Shown: in pieces, positions 9,016 through 16,471 of the stretch
How the letters are laid out: every line of letters begins with the position of its first letter
Numbering within the stretch: position 1 is the stretch's first letter
DNA from: AWTP1-9 sp035703165
GTDB taxonomy: Bacteria > Bacteroidota > Bacteroidia > Chitinophagales > Chitinophagaceae
Assembly (NCBI GenBank): GCA_035703165.1
Contig: DASSYR010000025.1
Location: 1 to 64,000 of the forward strand
Direction of reading: 5' to 3'
DNA: 64,000 nucleotides
Notes under the pieces: generated by a model
The model's database searches: none
What the model saw: only the letters and a program-made list of their open reading frames with translations
Told to the model about the DNA's origin: nothing
Position numbers and translations under genes: made by a program

Positions 9016-10434
9016 CTATTTGGGGCGTTTTACAATTTGGGCTACCATTTCAGCTTCCGTTACTAATTTATCTCCCACATAAATAGTTCCCCTCATTTCA
9101 CAAATTCCCCTCCGTATGGGGTTTATTAACTCCATTTTTAAAATTAAAGTATCACCGGGAACAACTTTCTGTTTGAATTTACAGTTATCAATTTTCAGGA
9201 AATAAGTATCATATTTAACATCCGGGTCGTCTTTAGGAATAGCTAATATACCACCTGCCTGTGCCAAAGCTTCTACTTGCAGTACACCCGGCATTACACT
9301 GTTACCGGGGAAATGTCCCATAAAAAACGGTTCATTATAAGTTACATTTTTAATAGCCACTACATGTTTATCCGTTAATTCAATTATTTTATCTATCATT
9401 AAAAAAGGATAACGATGCGGTAGAATTTTTTCTATTGACTGTATATCAAAAACCGGCGGCCTGGCGGGATCGTAAGCAGGTATTTCCAGTTTGTGTTTAT
9501 TCTTTTTTATATGTTCTTTAATCTTTCTGGCAAAGGCAATATTAGAAGCATGTCCCGGGCGGTTAGCAATAATGTGTGCTTTAAACGGATACCCAACCAA
9601 AGCTAAATCGCCAATCATATCTAACAACTTGTGTCTTGCTGGCTCGTTGGGAAAACGTAATTCCAGGTTGTTTAAAATCCCTTCATCACTCACCTTCACA
9701 TCTTTTTTATTAAAAAGTTTGGATAAACGTTTTATCTGATCTTCAGTAACCGGTTTATCCACTACCACAATGGCGTTGTTAATATCACCACCTTTTATCA
9801 AATTGTTTTCTACCAGGTATTCCAATTCGTGGAAAAAACTAAAAGTGCGGCAAGGAGCAATTTCTGTATTAAACTCGCCAATGTTATGCAGGGTAGCATG
9901 TTGCGTACCCAAAACGGGTGAGTTAAAATCAATTAATGTGTTTACCCTGTAGTCATGGTACGGCAGGGCTACCATCTCCACATTCTTTTTTTCATCTGTA
10001 AACGTAATATTGCGGTCAACGGTGTAATACACTTTTTTAGCTTCCTGTTGTTGTGTGCCTGCCTTAGTTAGCGCCTCTACAAAAGGAGCAGCGCTACCAT
10101 CCAAAATGGGCACTTCATCCCCATCTAATTCAATAAGGGCATTGTCTATACCCGTGCCTACTAAAGAAGCCAGGAGATGTTCAATGGTGCTTACCTTGGC
10201 GCCATTAGCCTCCAGGGTTGTACTTCGCATGGTTTCCGTTACATTATCCACATCCGCCTTTACTTTTGGATGCCCCGGAAGGTCTATGCGTTGAAATACA
10301 AATCCAGAGTTCGGTTCAGCCGGTTTGATGGTCATTGTTACCGACTGGCCTGTATGAATACCTACGCCGGAAATAGTTATTGGCTTTTTAACCGTGTGTT
10401 GAAATGAATACGCGTTTCCGTTCATGTTCTCCAT
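9016..10434 (-). CDS. lpxC: Fused LpxC deacetylase / FabZ-type 3-hydroxyacyl-ACP dehydratase
   Basis: Bifunctional 472-residue enzyme. The N-terminal ~310 residues are UDP-3-O-acyl-GlcNAc deacetylase (zinc enzyme, committed step of lipid A synthesis): SGVGIHTGQ, STIEHLLASLVGTGIDN, EVPILDGSAAPF and the zinc/acid motif HKLLDMIGDLALVG. The C-terminal ~150 residues are FabZ: LPHRYPFLMIDKI, the active-site His in MGHFPGNSVMPG, and VEALAQAGG. The fusion is usual in Bacteroidetes. I place the start at ATG 10434; an in-frame TTG at 10473 would add 13 residues lacking family similarity. A TACTTTCG sequence at 10440-10447, one mismatch from the -7 consensus, lies just upstream, so the mRNA may be nearly leaderless. 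Confidence 0.95.
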   Translation of the reverse strand: MENMNGNAYSFQHTVKKPITISGVGIHTGQSVTMTIKPAEPNSGFVFQRIDLPGHPKVKADVDNVTETMRSTTLEANGAKVSTIEHLLASLVGTGIDNALIELDGDEVPILDGSAAPFVEALTKAGTQQQEAKKVYYTVDRNITFTDEKKNVEMVALPYHDYRVNTLIDFNSPVLGTQHATLHNIGEFNTEIAPCRTFSFFHELEYLVENNLIKGGDINNAIVVVDKPVTEDQIKRLSKLFNKKDVKVSDEGILNNLELRFPNEPARHKLLDMIGDLALVGYPFKAHIIANRPGHASNIAFARKIKEHIKKNKHKLEIPAYDPARPPVFDIQSIEKILPHRYPFLMIDKIIELTDKHVVAIKNVTYNEPFFMGHFPGNSVMPGVLQVEALAQAGGILAIPKDDPDVKYDTYFLKIDNCKFKQKVVPGDTLILKMELINPIRRGICEMRGTIYVGDKLVTEAEMVAQIVKRPK

Positions 10435-10812
10435 AGCCACGAAAGTATGAAATATCAGCGATTTATGTGGCAAGAAAGGAGGGGGGTTATGTTATTGAAT
10501 TGTAAGTGTCAGGAGTTTACAAGAAGAGGGAAATGGGGTGAGATATAAGTGGCTTGTCCGGGTTCCTTCTAAGCCCGGTCCCGATTGATGTAACCTTTTT
10601 ATTTGCCCGGTAAGCAATTTTTATAATTTTTTTTAGGTATTTTAAAGCGCTTCGGTTTTCCCTTTTCTACAGGGAGGTTCTCTCGTCTTATTATGAGATA
10701 GGTAAATGGAATTTTTAAAATGGATAATCTCCTGTGCTTAGGCATGCACGATTTTCATTACAAAAAATATTTCTTCTCTAAGAGGTTAAAAGGGGTTTCC
10801 CTATCTTTGCAC
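10435..10812. other. Divergent intergenic region between lpxC-fabZ and guaB
   Basis: 378 bases without a credible gene. It holds the lpxC promoter-like octamer (10440-10447, minus strand), the guaB -7 element (10802-10809, plus strand), and an imperfect hairpin at 10558-10578 (arms CCGGGTT and AGCCCGG, seven pairs including one G-U, loop of seven). The hairpin is not directly followed by a T-run. If guaB starts at 10813 from the 10802 promoter, the hairpin is not in its leader. I see no known riboswitch fold. The in-frame upstream ATG of guaB at 10720 lies here but is judged unused. Confidence 0.6.
10802..10809 (+). promoter_or_regulatory. -7 promoter element (TATCTTTG) of guaB
   Basis: Exact TAnnTTTG match ending three bases before the ATG at 10813. 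Transcription from it would begin at or within a few bases of the start codon, which supports the downstream start and a leaderless mRNA. No TTTG -33 element is evident. Confidence 0.6.
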
Positions 10813-12309
10813 ATGGCAACAAGAATTATTTCCTCCTCTACAGACAAAATTTCCAAACGTTTTTTTGGCGAAGGTTTAACATTCGATGACGTGTTATTAA
10901 TGCCCGCATATTCGCAGGTATTACCCCGGGAAGTGGACATCCGCACACGCCTCACCAAAGAAATTCCGCTCAACCTACCCATGCTCTCTGCGGCTATGGA
11001 TACCGTAACAGAGGCTACGCTGGCTATTGCCCTGGCCAGAGAAGGCGGTCTTGGTATCCTGCATAAAAACATGACAATTGAACGACAGGCCGAGCAGGTA
11101 CGCAAAGTAAAACGAAGTGAAAGCGGATTAATTATTGACCCGATTACTTTGCACGAAGAGGCAACCATTGGTGACGCATTGCGACTGATGGCTGAAAATA
11201 AAATTGGCGGAATTCCCATTGTTGACCACAACAATAAACTGGTGGGCATCCTCACTAACCGCGACCTTCGTTTTGAAGATAATAAAAAACGCAAAGTGAG
11301 TGAAGTGATGACAAGTCAAAACCTCATCACCGCCCCCGAAGGAACCGATTTAAAAAAAGCAGAAAAAATTCTTCGTCAAACCAAGGTAGAAAAACTGCCC
11401 GTAGTGAAAAAGGACAGAACACTGGTTGGTTTGATTACTTACAGGGATATATTAAAAGTACAAAGTCATCCCAATGCGGTGAAAGATTCTTATGGTCGCT
11501 TACGGGTGGGTGCAGCGCTGGGTATTACGGATGATATGCTCGATCGGGCATCTGCACTTCAACAAATAGGAGTGGATGTGGTGGCGCTTGATAGTGCACA
11601 CGGGCATAGCAAAGGTGTTATTAATGCATTAAAAGATTTAAAAAAGAATTTTAAAAAATTACAGGTTATTGCCGGTAATGTGGGAACTGCCAAAGGCGCT
11701 AAAGCCTTGGCTGAAGCAGGCGCCGATTGTATAAAAGTAGGTATTGGGCCCGGCTCTATTTGTACTACCCGTATTGTAGCCGGCAGTGGTGTACCACAGC
11801 TTACTGCAATTATGGAAGCTGCTAGTGTATTAAAGCCCAAGGGCATTCCTTTAATTGCGGATGGAGGTATCCGTTATACCGGCGATATGGTGAAGGCGTT
11901 AGCTGCCGGCGCCGATACCGTGATGATGGGGAGTGTATTTGCCGGAACAGAAGAAAGTCCCGGGGAAACGATTATTTACGAAGGAAGAAAATTCAAGCAA
12001 TACCGGGGTATGGGTTCTATTGGCGCTATGCAGGTGGGTAGCAGCGACCGTTATTTCCAGGATGTGGAAGATGGTATAAAAAAATTAGTACCTGAAGGTA
12101 TTGAAGGCCGTGTGGCTTTTAAAGGAAACATAAGTGAAATCGTGCACCAGTATAGCGGTGGTTTAAGAGCCGGTATGGGTTATTGCGGAGCAAAAGATAT
12201 TGCTGAATTACAACAAGCCACTTTTGTTAAAATTTCTCATGCAGGTATGAAAGAAAGCCATGCACACGATGTGGAGATCACCAAAGAATCTCCGAATTAT
12301 AGCAGGTAA
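10813..12309 (+). CDS. guaB: Inosine-5'-monophosphate dehydrogenase
   Basis: Oxidises IMP to XMP with NAD, the committed step of GMP synthesis. The 498-residue product has the N-terminal GEGLTFDDVLLMPAYS motif, a Bateman module of two CBS domains (about residues 100-220), the catalytic loop GPGSICTTRIVAGSGVPQ with the nucleophilic Cys, the phosphate-binding segment IADGGIRYTGDMVKALAAGAD, and the flap YRGMGSIGAM. Normal length is about 490. I use ATG 10813 rather than 10720: the family N-terminus fits and a TATCTTTG promoter element ends three bases before it, so the upstream 31 codons would not be transcribed. The gene is monocistronic and is followed by a repeat array. Confidence 0.96.
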   Translation: MATRIISSSTDKISKRFFGEGLTFDDVLLMPAYSQVLPREVDIRTRLTKEIPLNLPMLSAAMDTVTEATLAIALAREGGLGILHKNMTIERQAEQVRKVKRSESGLIIDPITLHEEATIGDALRLMAENKIGGIPIVDHNNKLVGILTNRDLRFEDNKKRKVSEVMTSQNLITAPEGTDLKKAEKILRQTKVEKLPVVKKDRTLVGLITYRDILKVQSHPNAVKDSYGRLRVGAALGITDDMLDRASALQQIGVDVVALDSAHGHSKGVINALKDLKKNFKKLQVIAGNVGTAKGAKALAEAGADCIKVGIGPGSICTTRIVAGSGVPQLTAIMEAASVLKPKGIPLIADGGIRYTGDMVKALAAGADTVMMGSVFAGTEESPGETIIYEGRKFKQYRGMGSIGAMQVGSSDRYFQDVEDGIKKLVPEGIEGRVAFKGNISEIVHQYSGGLRAGMGYCGAKDIAELQQATFVKISHAGMKESHAHDVEITKESPNYSR

Positions 12310-12520
12310 CCCTTCGACAGGCTCAGGGTAACAATCACACTGAGCAATGTTATGCTGAGTTTGTCGAAGCATTGTATTGTCATCCTGAGCTTGTCAAAGC
12401 ATTGTATTGTCATCCTGAGTTTATCAAAGCATTGTATTGTCATCCTGAGCTTGTCAAAGTATTGTATTGTCATCCTGAGTTTATCAAGGTATTGTATTGT
12501 CATCCTGAGTTTATCGAAGG
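12309..12520. repeat. Tandem REP-like array: one inverted unit plus five exact 30-bp units
   Basis: Immediately after guaB. Five units of exactly 30 bases run from 12371 to 12520, each beginning ATTGTATTGTCATCCTGAG; a partial degenerate unit (12349-12370, ending GAGTTTGTCGAAGC) precedes them. An inverted copy, CCTTCGACAGGCTCAGG, sits at 12310-12326 and could pair with the direct copies. Units alternate: 1 and 3 have GCTTGTCAAAG, 2 and 4 have GTTTATCAAAG, implying duplication of a 60-bp dimer. The core CCTGAGCTTGTCGAAGG is a palindromic sequence I recall from intergenic repeats of many bacteria. Both strands give spurious open frames with repeating peptides (LSKHCIVI, DKLRMTIQ); these are not genes. 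Confidence 0.9.
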
Positions 12521-12750
12521 ATGTACTTAGCCGAAGTGTTGCTATTGGGCTGTGGTTGCGTCACACACTTGTACGGTTAGGTATTCTAATTAGCTATTTA
12601 AATCGGGAAAATATGAAAAAAATCTTATTATGATGAATATGCTAAGTATGGAACAAAATTTTTCTTCAAAAATATATAACTCTCTTTAATGCAGGAATCA
12701 AACATCTTAATGCTAACAGTACCTAACCATCAAATAAAATTTTAAATTGC

Positions 12751-13014
12751 ATGAAAATCTTATTTATGGAATTTAATTATGCAAAAGGGTATGAAAATTA
12801 TCCTGAGCATTATCAGAAATTTTCTCAATTCCATATTTTTTTGAAAAAACTTTCAGAAGAATTTTCAAAAGAACTTTATAATTCTGGAAAGTTTTTAGCC
12901 GTTGGGATTGGCAAAAATGATATCATTTATAATCCAGATCCTCAAATGCCTCCACACATAGAGAAAAAAAATAAAAGCGGAATTAAAACGCCTATACCCT
13001 TAGTCTGTCCATAG
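12751..13014 (+). CDS. Hypothetical protein, 87 residues, possibly a gene fragment
   Basis: Not recognised. The frame from ATG 12751 gives a soluble, Lys/Glu/Phe-rich peptide (MKILFMEFNYAKGYENYPEHYQKF...) with an amphipathic helix LKKLSEEFSKELYNSG and an unstructured, proline-rich tail ending IPLVCP. No signal peptide or membrane segment. The sequence composition is protein-like, but the abrupt end and its position beside a repeat array suggest it could be a remnant of a longer gene. No promoter element is visible upstream. It may equally be a lineage-specific small protein. Confidence 0.45.
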   Translation: MKILFMEFNYAKGYENYPEHYQKFSQFHIFLKKLSEEFSKELYNSGKFLAVGIGKNDIIYNPDPQMPPHIEKKNKSGIKTPIPLVCP

Positions 13015-13093
13015 GTTGCACATTCAACTTTACCGCATCAAAGAACCTAAGCCCTTCACCACAGCAGCACAATAGCCCAACAAACACATAATA

Positions 13094-13127
13094 AAACCCC
13101 ATTTCCGACAAGCTGAAAATGGGGTTT
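13094..13127 (-). terminator. Intrinsic terminator after the secreted Cys-rich protein gene
   Basis: Perfect 11-bp inverted repeat (arms AAACCCCATTT and AAATGGGGTTT) with a 12-base loop. On the minus strand it lies about 20 bases after the stop of the gene at 13147-13512 and is followed by TTTTATTAT-like sequence, so it best serves that gene; it could also stop transcripts from the opposite side. Confidence 0.7.
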
Positions 13128-13146
13128 AAAAATTATAAAAAAAGAT

Positions 13147-13512
13147 TTACTCTTTCTTCTCTTCTTTCTCATCGTGGTCTGACAGCAGTTTAAAATAAGT
13201 AGCCTTAAAACGCCCTTTCACGATTTTTCCTTGTACTTCCGCTTTTCTTACAGCATTACAAAAACCATCATCCGCATGTGCATCACCATGGTCATCAATA
13301 CCTGTGCCATCTACATAATAAGCTTTATCGTTAATTCGTATTGCCAGGTCGCAGCCTTTTCCCTTCAGACCAAACTGGCATTTACCACAAGAAGTTTCTA
13401 CAACCATAATTTTCTTAGTCGTATCCGGTTGATGAATATCCTTTTTTCCTGTTTGCGCATGGGCAGCAACAGTAATAAATAGTACGGCAGATAAAAAAAA
13501 CATTCCTTTCAT
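13147..13512 (-). CDS. Small secreted Cys-containing protein (DUF6370-like)
   Basis: 121-residue exported protein. A signal peptide covers residues 1-19 (MKGMFFLSAVLFITVAAHA, cleavage likely after AHA). The mature part contains TSCGKCQFGLKGKGCDLAIRI (Cys42, Cys45, Cys54) and DDGFCNAVRKAEVQGKI (Cys85), with an Asp/His-rich stretch DGTGIDDHGDAHADD between them, and ends in a highly charged Glu/Lys tail. The pattern matches a small Bacteroidetes family that I recall as DUF6370; the name is from memory and the function is unknown. The CxxC plus two further Cys and the Asp/His cluster would suit metal binding or disulfides in the periplasm. An exact TAAGTTTG -7 element is at 13530-13537. Confidence 0.8.
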   Translation of the reverse strand: MKGMFFLSAVLFITVAAHAQTGKKDIHQPDTTKKIMVVETSCGKCQFGLKGKGCDLAIRINDKAYYVDGTGIDDHGDAHADDGFCNAVRKAEVQGKIVKGRFKATYFKLLSDHDEKEEKKE

Positions 13513-13529
13513 ATCGAGTGAGATTTAAA

Positions 13530-13537
13530 CAAACTTA
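13530..13537 (-). promoter_or_regulatory. Putative -7 element (TAAGTTTG) for the secreted Cys-rich protein
   Basis: Exact TAnnTTTG on the minus strand, 17 bases before the ATG at 13512. No clear -33 TTTG at the expected distance. Confidence 0.45.
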
Positions 13538-13629
13538 AGAAATTTTGAATAAATAAGTAAAATCCTGTTTTTCGCATCATGGTCAATACTTTTGTTTGTA
13601 GATTCGTGAATAATCTAAAATATTCAATT

Positions 13630-14103
13630 ATGAATTTACCCGCTCAAATTGCCAAGCATTTCAAAGACGTTCATTTTGGAGGTAACTGGACTGCTGTAAA
13701 TTTAAAGACCACGCTGGCGGATGTTAGCTGGCAACAGGCTTGCGCCAAAATAGATTCATTCAACACTATTGCCATTCTTGTCTATCACATGAATTATTAT
13801 GTAAACGCTATAACAAGAGTAATACAGGGTGGCCCACTGGATGCCCGTGATAAGTATAGTTTTGATTGTCCGCCTATCCAGTCTCAGCAGGATTGGGAAA
13901 ACTTGTTACATAAAATCTGGACAGATGCCGAAGTTTTTGCCCGTTTAGTGGAACAATTCCCTGAAGAGAAACTAGCAGAAAATTTTAATGATGGAAAATA
14001 CGGTACCATTTACCGTAATCTTGCCGGAGTTATTGAACATATTCATTATCATTTGGGGCAAATTGTTTTTATAAAGAAAATGTTGCAGACTGGTAAAGTC
14101 TGA
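13630..14103 (+). CDS. DinB-like / DUF1572-type four-helix protein
   Basis: 157-residue protein of the DinB/YfiT-like metal-dependent fold, often annotated as a damage-inducible or putative thiol transferase protein. Evidence: helical pattern, length, and His-containing helices ILVYHMNYYVNA (near residue 60) and IEHIHYHLGQIVFIKKM (near 140), where the family keeps its metal-binding histidines; WTAVNLKTTLADVSWQQA near the N-terminus is also typical. The actual substrate is unknown. I start at ATG 13630 (MNLPAQIAKHF) because the upstream in-frame extension from 13579 has no family similarity. It is divergent from the secreted protein gene and followed by a DUF4442-like gene 86 bases on. Confidence 0.82.
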   Translation: MNLPAQIAKHFKDVHFGGNWTAVNLKTTLADVSWQQACAKIDSFNTIAILVYHMNYYVNAITRVIQGGPLDARDKYSFDCPPIQSQQDWENLLHKIWTDAEVFARLVEQFPEEKLAENFNDGKYGTIYRNLAGVIEHIHYHLGQIVFIKKMLQTGKV

Positions 14104-14189
14104 AAAAAATAAGTACGAGATTTAGTGAAACCACTTGTTTGAGCATTTTTACTTGTTGAATTCATTCAAAACAGTATCTTCATATCAAG

Positions 14190-14696
14190 GTGTCAAAAAC
14201 TTTTTTTAAAACAGATCGCAAGGAAAATTTTCAATCCAGGTTAAAACGCATTGCTTTTAATTTTTTCCCGGCCTACCGTCGCACAGGCGGAAGAATTTGC
14301 TTCTTGTCGCACGACTTTAGGGAGGTACATGTAAAACTGGGGTTGAACTGGCGAACGAAAAATTATGTAGGCACTATATTTGGTGGCAGCATTTACGGGG
14401 CGCTCGATCCGGTGTATATGGTACAGTTGATTAATATTTTAAAAAACGAGTATATAGTGTGGGATAAATCGGCTGTTGTAAAATTTTTAAAACCTATTCG
14501 TAAAACGGTATATGCCCGTTTTGTTATTACAGACGAACTTTTAAGCGAAATAAAAACGGTGGTAGCCCGGGAGAAAAAATATACTATTCAACTTACTGCA
14601 TACTTCCAGGACGAAGAAGAAACGATTTATGCCGAGGTAACCAAAACACTTTATATAGCCGAAAAGGAACACTATAAAATTTCCCGCAGAGATTAA
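14190..14696 (+). CDS. DUF4442-like hotdog-fold protein (possible thioesterase)
   Basis: 168-residue cytoplasmic protein. The segment NYVGTIFGGSIYGALDPVYMVQLINIL resembles the hotdog-fold active-site helix of PaaI/YiiD-type thioesterases and the DUF4442 family, followed by the beta-strands VKFLKPIRKTVYARFVITDEL and KKYTIQLTAYFQDEEETIYAEVTKTLYI. The start is GTG 14190; no in-frame ATG gives a complete fold. The catalytic residue of true thioesterases is not certain from sequence alone (an Asp in ALDPVYM may serve). Its neighbours do not point to a pathway. Called a putative acyl-thioester-binding protein. Confidence 0.72.
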   Translation: MSKTFFKTDRKENFQSRLKRIAFNFFPAYRRTGGRICFLSHDFREVHVKLGLNWRTKNYVGTIFGGSIYGALDPVYMVQLINILKNEYIVWDKSAVVKFLKPIRKTVYARFVITDELLSEIKTVVAREKKYTIQLTAYFQDEEETIYAEVTKTLYIAEKEHYKISRRD

Positions 14697-14776
14697 TAAG
14701 TTGGTAACGGTAAATTTAGAATTTCACTTTTATAACAGAAGTAGAAATTTCTTATTTTCAATAATTAAAATAATAT

Positions 14777-15205
14777 ATGCAGCGTAAAAAAGCGGATGTA
14801 GATGTAATACTGGATTTATTGAGGGCCACCGGAAATGCTTACCCAGACTCAGAGTTTATCAAAAGTCTGACTTTTCAGTACCATGAAAGAGGTGGGCTTA
14901 GTAAGAAACAACTACAAGGCTTGTATGGGAAAGCCAGTAAAGTAAAAACCATTCCGGCACATAAGTTGGCTACTTTGGAAGCTGTAATTTTAAAAAAACC
15001 AATGAAATATAAATCTGAGTTGCCGGAAAGTACGCCCTTGTACAGTAAAAATGAAACGGCCGGAAAACTTATTGACAGCATTTTGGCAAAATACCCCCAG
15101 CATAAAAGAGTTTTGTTTCTAAAAGCAAAATATGATAATAATGAAACAATTACCGCACCCGAAATCATGGAGTTAGAAAAATTTATCAAACTGCTTAAGC
15201 TGTAG
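14777..15205 (+). CDS. Conserved hypothetical protein, 142 residues
   Basis: Not recognised. Soluble, Lys/Leu-rich, largely helical. The N-terminal half has a possible SAP-like or tetratricopeptide-like look (LDLLRATGNAYPDSEFIKSLTFQYHERGGLSKKQLQGLYGKA), and the middle carries KAVILKKPMKYKSELPES. No signal peptide, no membrane helix, no cysteine cluster. ATG 14777 is the only reasonable start. Composition and codon usage look like the neighbours, so it is probably a real gene; similar small proteins occur in Chitinophagaceae to my recollection. Confidence 0.65.
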   Translation: MQRKKADVDVILDLLRATGNAYPDSEFIKSLTFQYHERGGLSKKQLQGLYGKASKVKTIPAHKLATLEAVILKKPMKYKSELPESTPLYSKNETAGKLIDSILAKYPQHKRVLFLKAKYDNNETITAPEIMELEKFIKLLKL

Positions 15206-15280
15206 TGTAAGAACTAATTTTTAAAAAATATTCAGGCTTATTAATAATGGTAAATGTTTGTTCTTTCTTATTTTTAGTTT

Positions 15281-15748
15281 ATGCAATGGCTTAGTACCAC
15301 AATAGCACCTTTACAAAATCTTATCGGTTTCCTGTACAAAAAAGCAAAAACAAACGATGTACAAAAGAAGCAACTCCTGGTAGAGTTGCGTGATAACCTG
15401 AATGTTTTTAAAAATGCTTATATGGATAATATTCCCCACGAAAATGTAATTGACTTATTATCCAATACCGCTATCCGGAATGCTGTAAAAGAAAATTTTC
15501 AGTTTAGCAAGCTTAAAGATGGAAAGATAACAGCTAAAATCATCAAAGACGATCGTAACAAACGTTACCTGGGATGGACTGCAGAAAAACTGGTTGATAA
15601 AATAGATGAAAAAATACAGGAGCTGAAAAATATTAAACAGCTAAATGGTGGACACATAAAAAATACAGAACAAAAAGTTTCTGTTAAGCTTAATAACTTG
15701 TATTTCCGTATGAAATTGCTGGCGGATTTTATTCAGTCAGAATCCTGA
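15281..15748 (+). CDS. Conserved hypothetical protein, 155 residues, helical
   Basis: Not recognised. Predicted to be mostly alpha-helical with Lys/Asn-rich heptad-like stretches (QKKQLLVELRDNLNVFKNAYMDN, EKLVDKIDEKIQELKNIKQLN). Residues 1-20 are mildly hydrophobic (MQWLSTTIAPLQNLIGFLYKK) but lack a cleavage site. It begins 76 bases after the previous hypothetical gene on the same strand and ends 11 bases before the convergent rimM stop. A cytoplasmic coiled-coil-type protein is the most that can be said. Confidence 0.65.
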   Translation: MQWLSTTIAPLQNLIGFLYKKAKTNDVQKKQLLVELRDNLNVFKNAYMDNIPHENVIDLLSNTAIRNAVKENFQFSKLKDGKITAKIIKDDRNKRYLGWTAEKLVDKIDEKIQELKNIKQLNGGHIKNTEQKVSVKLNNLYFRMKLLADFIQSES

Positions 15749-15759
15749 GATAAGTTTTC

Positions 15760-16275
15760 CTAGCGGTAAATGTCCAACAACCCGTCTGGAAGATTTACCA
15801 ATACCTGTTTATTTTTTTTGTTAATTTTTTGAAGGGTAGCCTCATGTACAGGTATTAAAGCCTCGTTGTTATTAATTATTATTTTGCATAACACCTGCAT
15901 TGGCTGTTCAATTACCTCTATCACCTCACCTAAATCTTCTCCATTATTAATAATATGAAAACCGAGCAGTGAAACAGGAGACGATTTGGCCACGTGTTTT
16001 GCAAAATCATCTTCGGTTAGCCATACTTCTTTTTGAGTGAGCTTATGAGCAGTTTCTTTGGTATTAATCCCTTCTAACTTTATATACACTTCATCCTCAT
16101 TTTTAATAGCTGTGCTTTCAACAAAATAGGGGATAAAAGCTTCCTTCTTTTCTTCGATAAAAACTTTTTCCAATCCTTTTAATGCAGTTTTTTTTCCCAG
16201 TCCGTGCTTAAGCACCAGTTTACCATCCAATCCAAAAGTGGTTACCAATTTTCCTATAGTAAAATATCGGGTCAT
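15760..16275 (-). CDS. rimM: Ribosome maturation factor RimM
   Basis: Assists 30S head assembly by binding ribosomal protein S19. The 171-residue product has the N-terminal RimM barrel (FTIGKLVTTFGLDGKLVLKHGL), the conserved region LEGINTKETAHKLTQKEVWL, and the C-terminal PRC-barrel (SLLGFHIINNGEDLGEVIEVIEQPMQ ... LVNLPDGLLDIY). Length is normal. It lies downstream of rpsP, the usual partner, but a strong terminator at 16420-16448 separates them, so rimM may depend on read-through or its own promoter. trmD, often next, is not here. Confidence 0.94.
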   Translation of the reverse strand: MTRYFTIGKLVTTFGLDGKLVLKHGLGKKTALKGLEKVFIEEKKEAFIPYFVESTAIKNEDEVYIKLEGINTKETAHKLTQKEVWLTEDDFAKHVAKSSPVSLLGFHIINNGEDLGEVIEVIEQPMQVLCKIIINNNEALIPVHEATLQKINKKNKQVLVNLPDGLLDIYR

Positions 16276-16419
16276 TGTATAATCCCTTTTTTCGATATTG
16301 TTTATTTACGGAGTAAGGAAATAATAAAAACAGGAAGTTTCCGACATATTTCTGTTAAGCCATCACTTTCTGTTAAATACCCTTAACCTCGCGGTCATTT
16401 TGCAAAATGATACTAAAAA

Positions 16420-16448
16420 AAGCCTTTCCGAAAATTTTGGAAAGGCTT
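16420..16448 (-). terminator. Intrinsic terminator of rpsP
   Basis: Inverted repeat with arms AAGCCTTTCC and GGAAAGGCTT around a nine-base loop, flanked by A-runs and T-runs on both sides. On the minus strand it lies 24 bases after the rpsP stop and is followed by seven T residues. It separates rpsP from rimM within what is usually a single operon. Confidence 0.85.
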
Positions 16449-16471
16449 TTTCAATTCGATTAAATATAGTG

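Noticed and set aside
10720..10812. Longer guaB start at ATG 10720
   Set aside because: The added 31 residues have no family similarity and would lie upstream of the TATCTTTG promoter element at 10802.
12371..12520. Possible CRISPR array
   Set aside because: The 30-bp units are directly adjacent with no unique spacers, and no cas gene is present.
12297..12633. Open frames of 68 and 93 residues in the repeat array (both strands)
   Set aside because: The peptides are translations of the 30-bp repeat (DKLRMTIQ and LSKHCIVI repeated); since 30 is a multiple of three any frame without a stop stays open. No start signals or protein-like composition.
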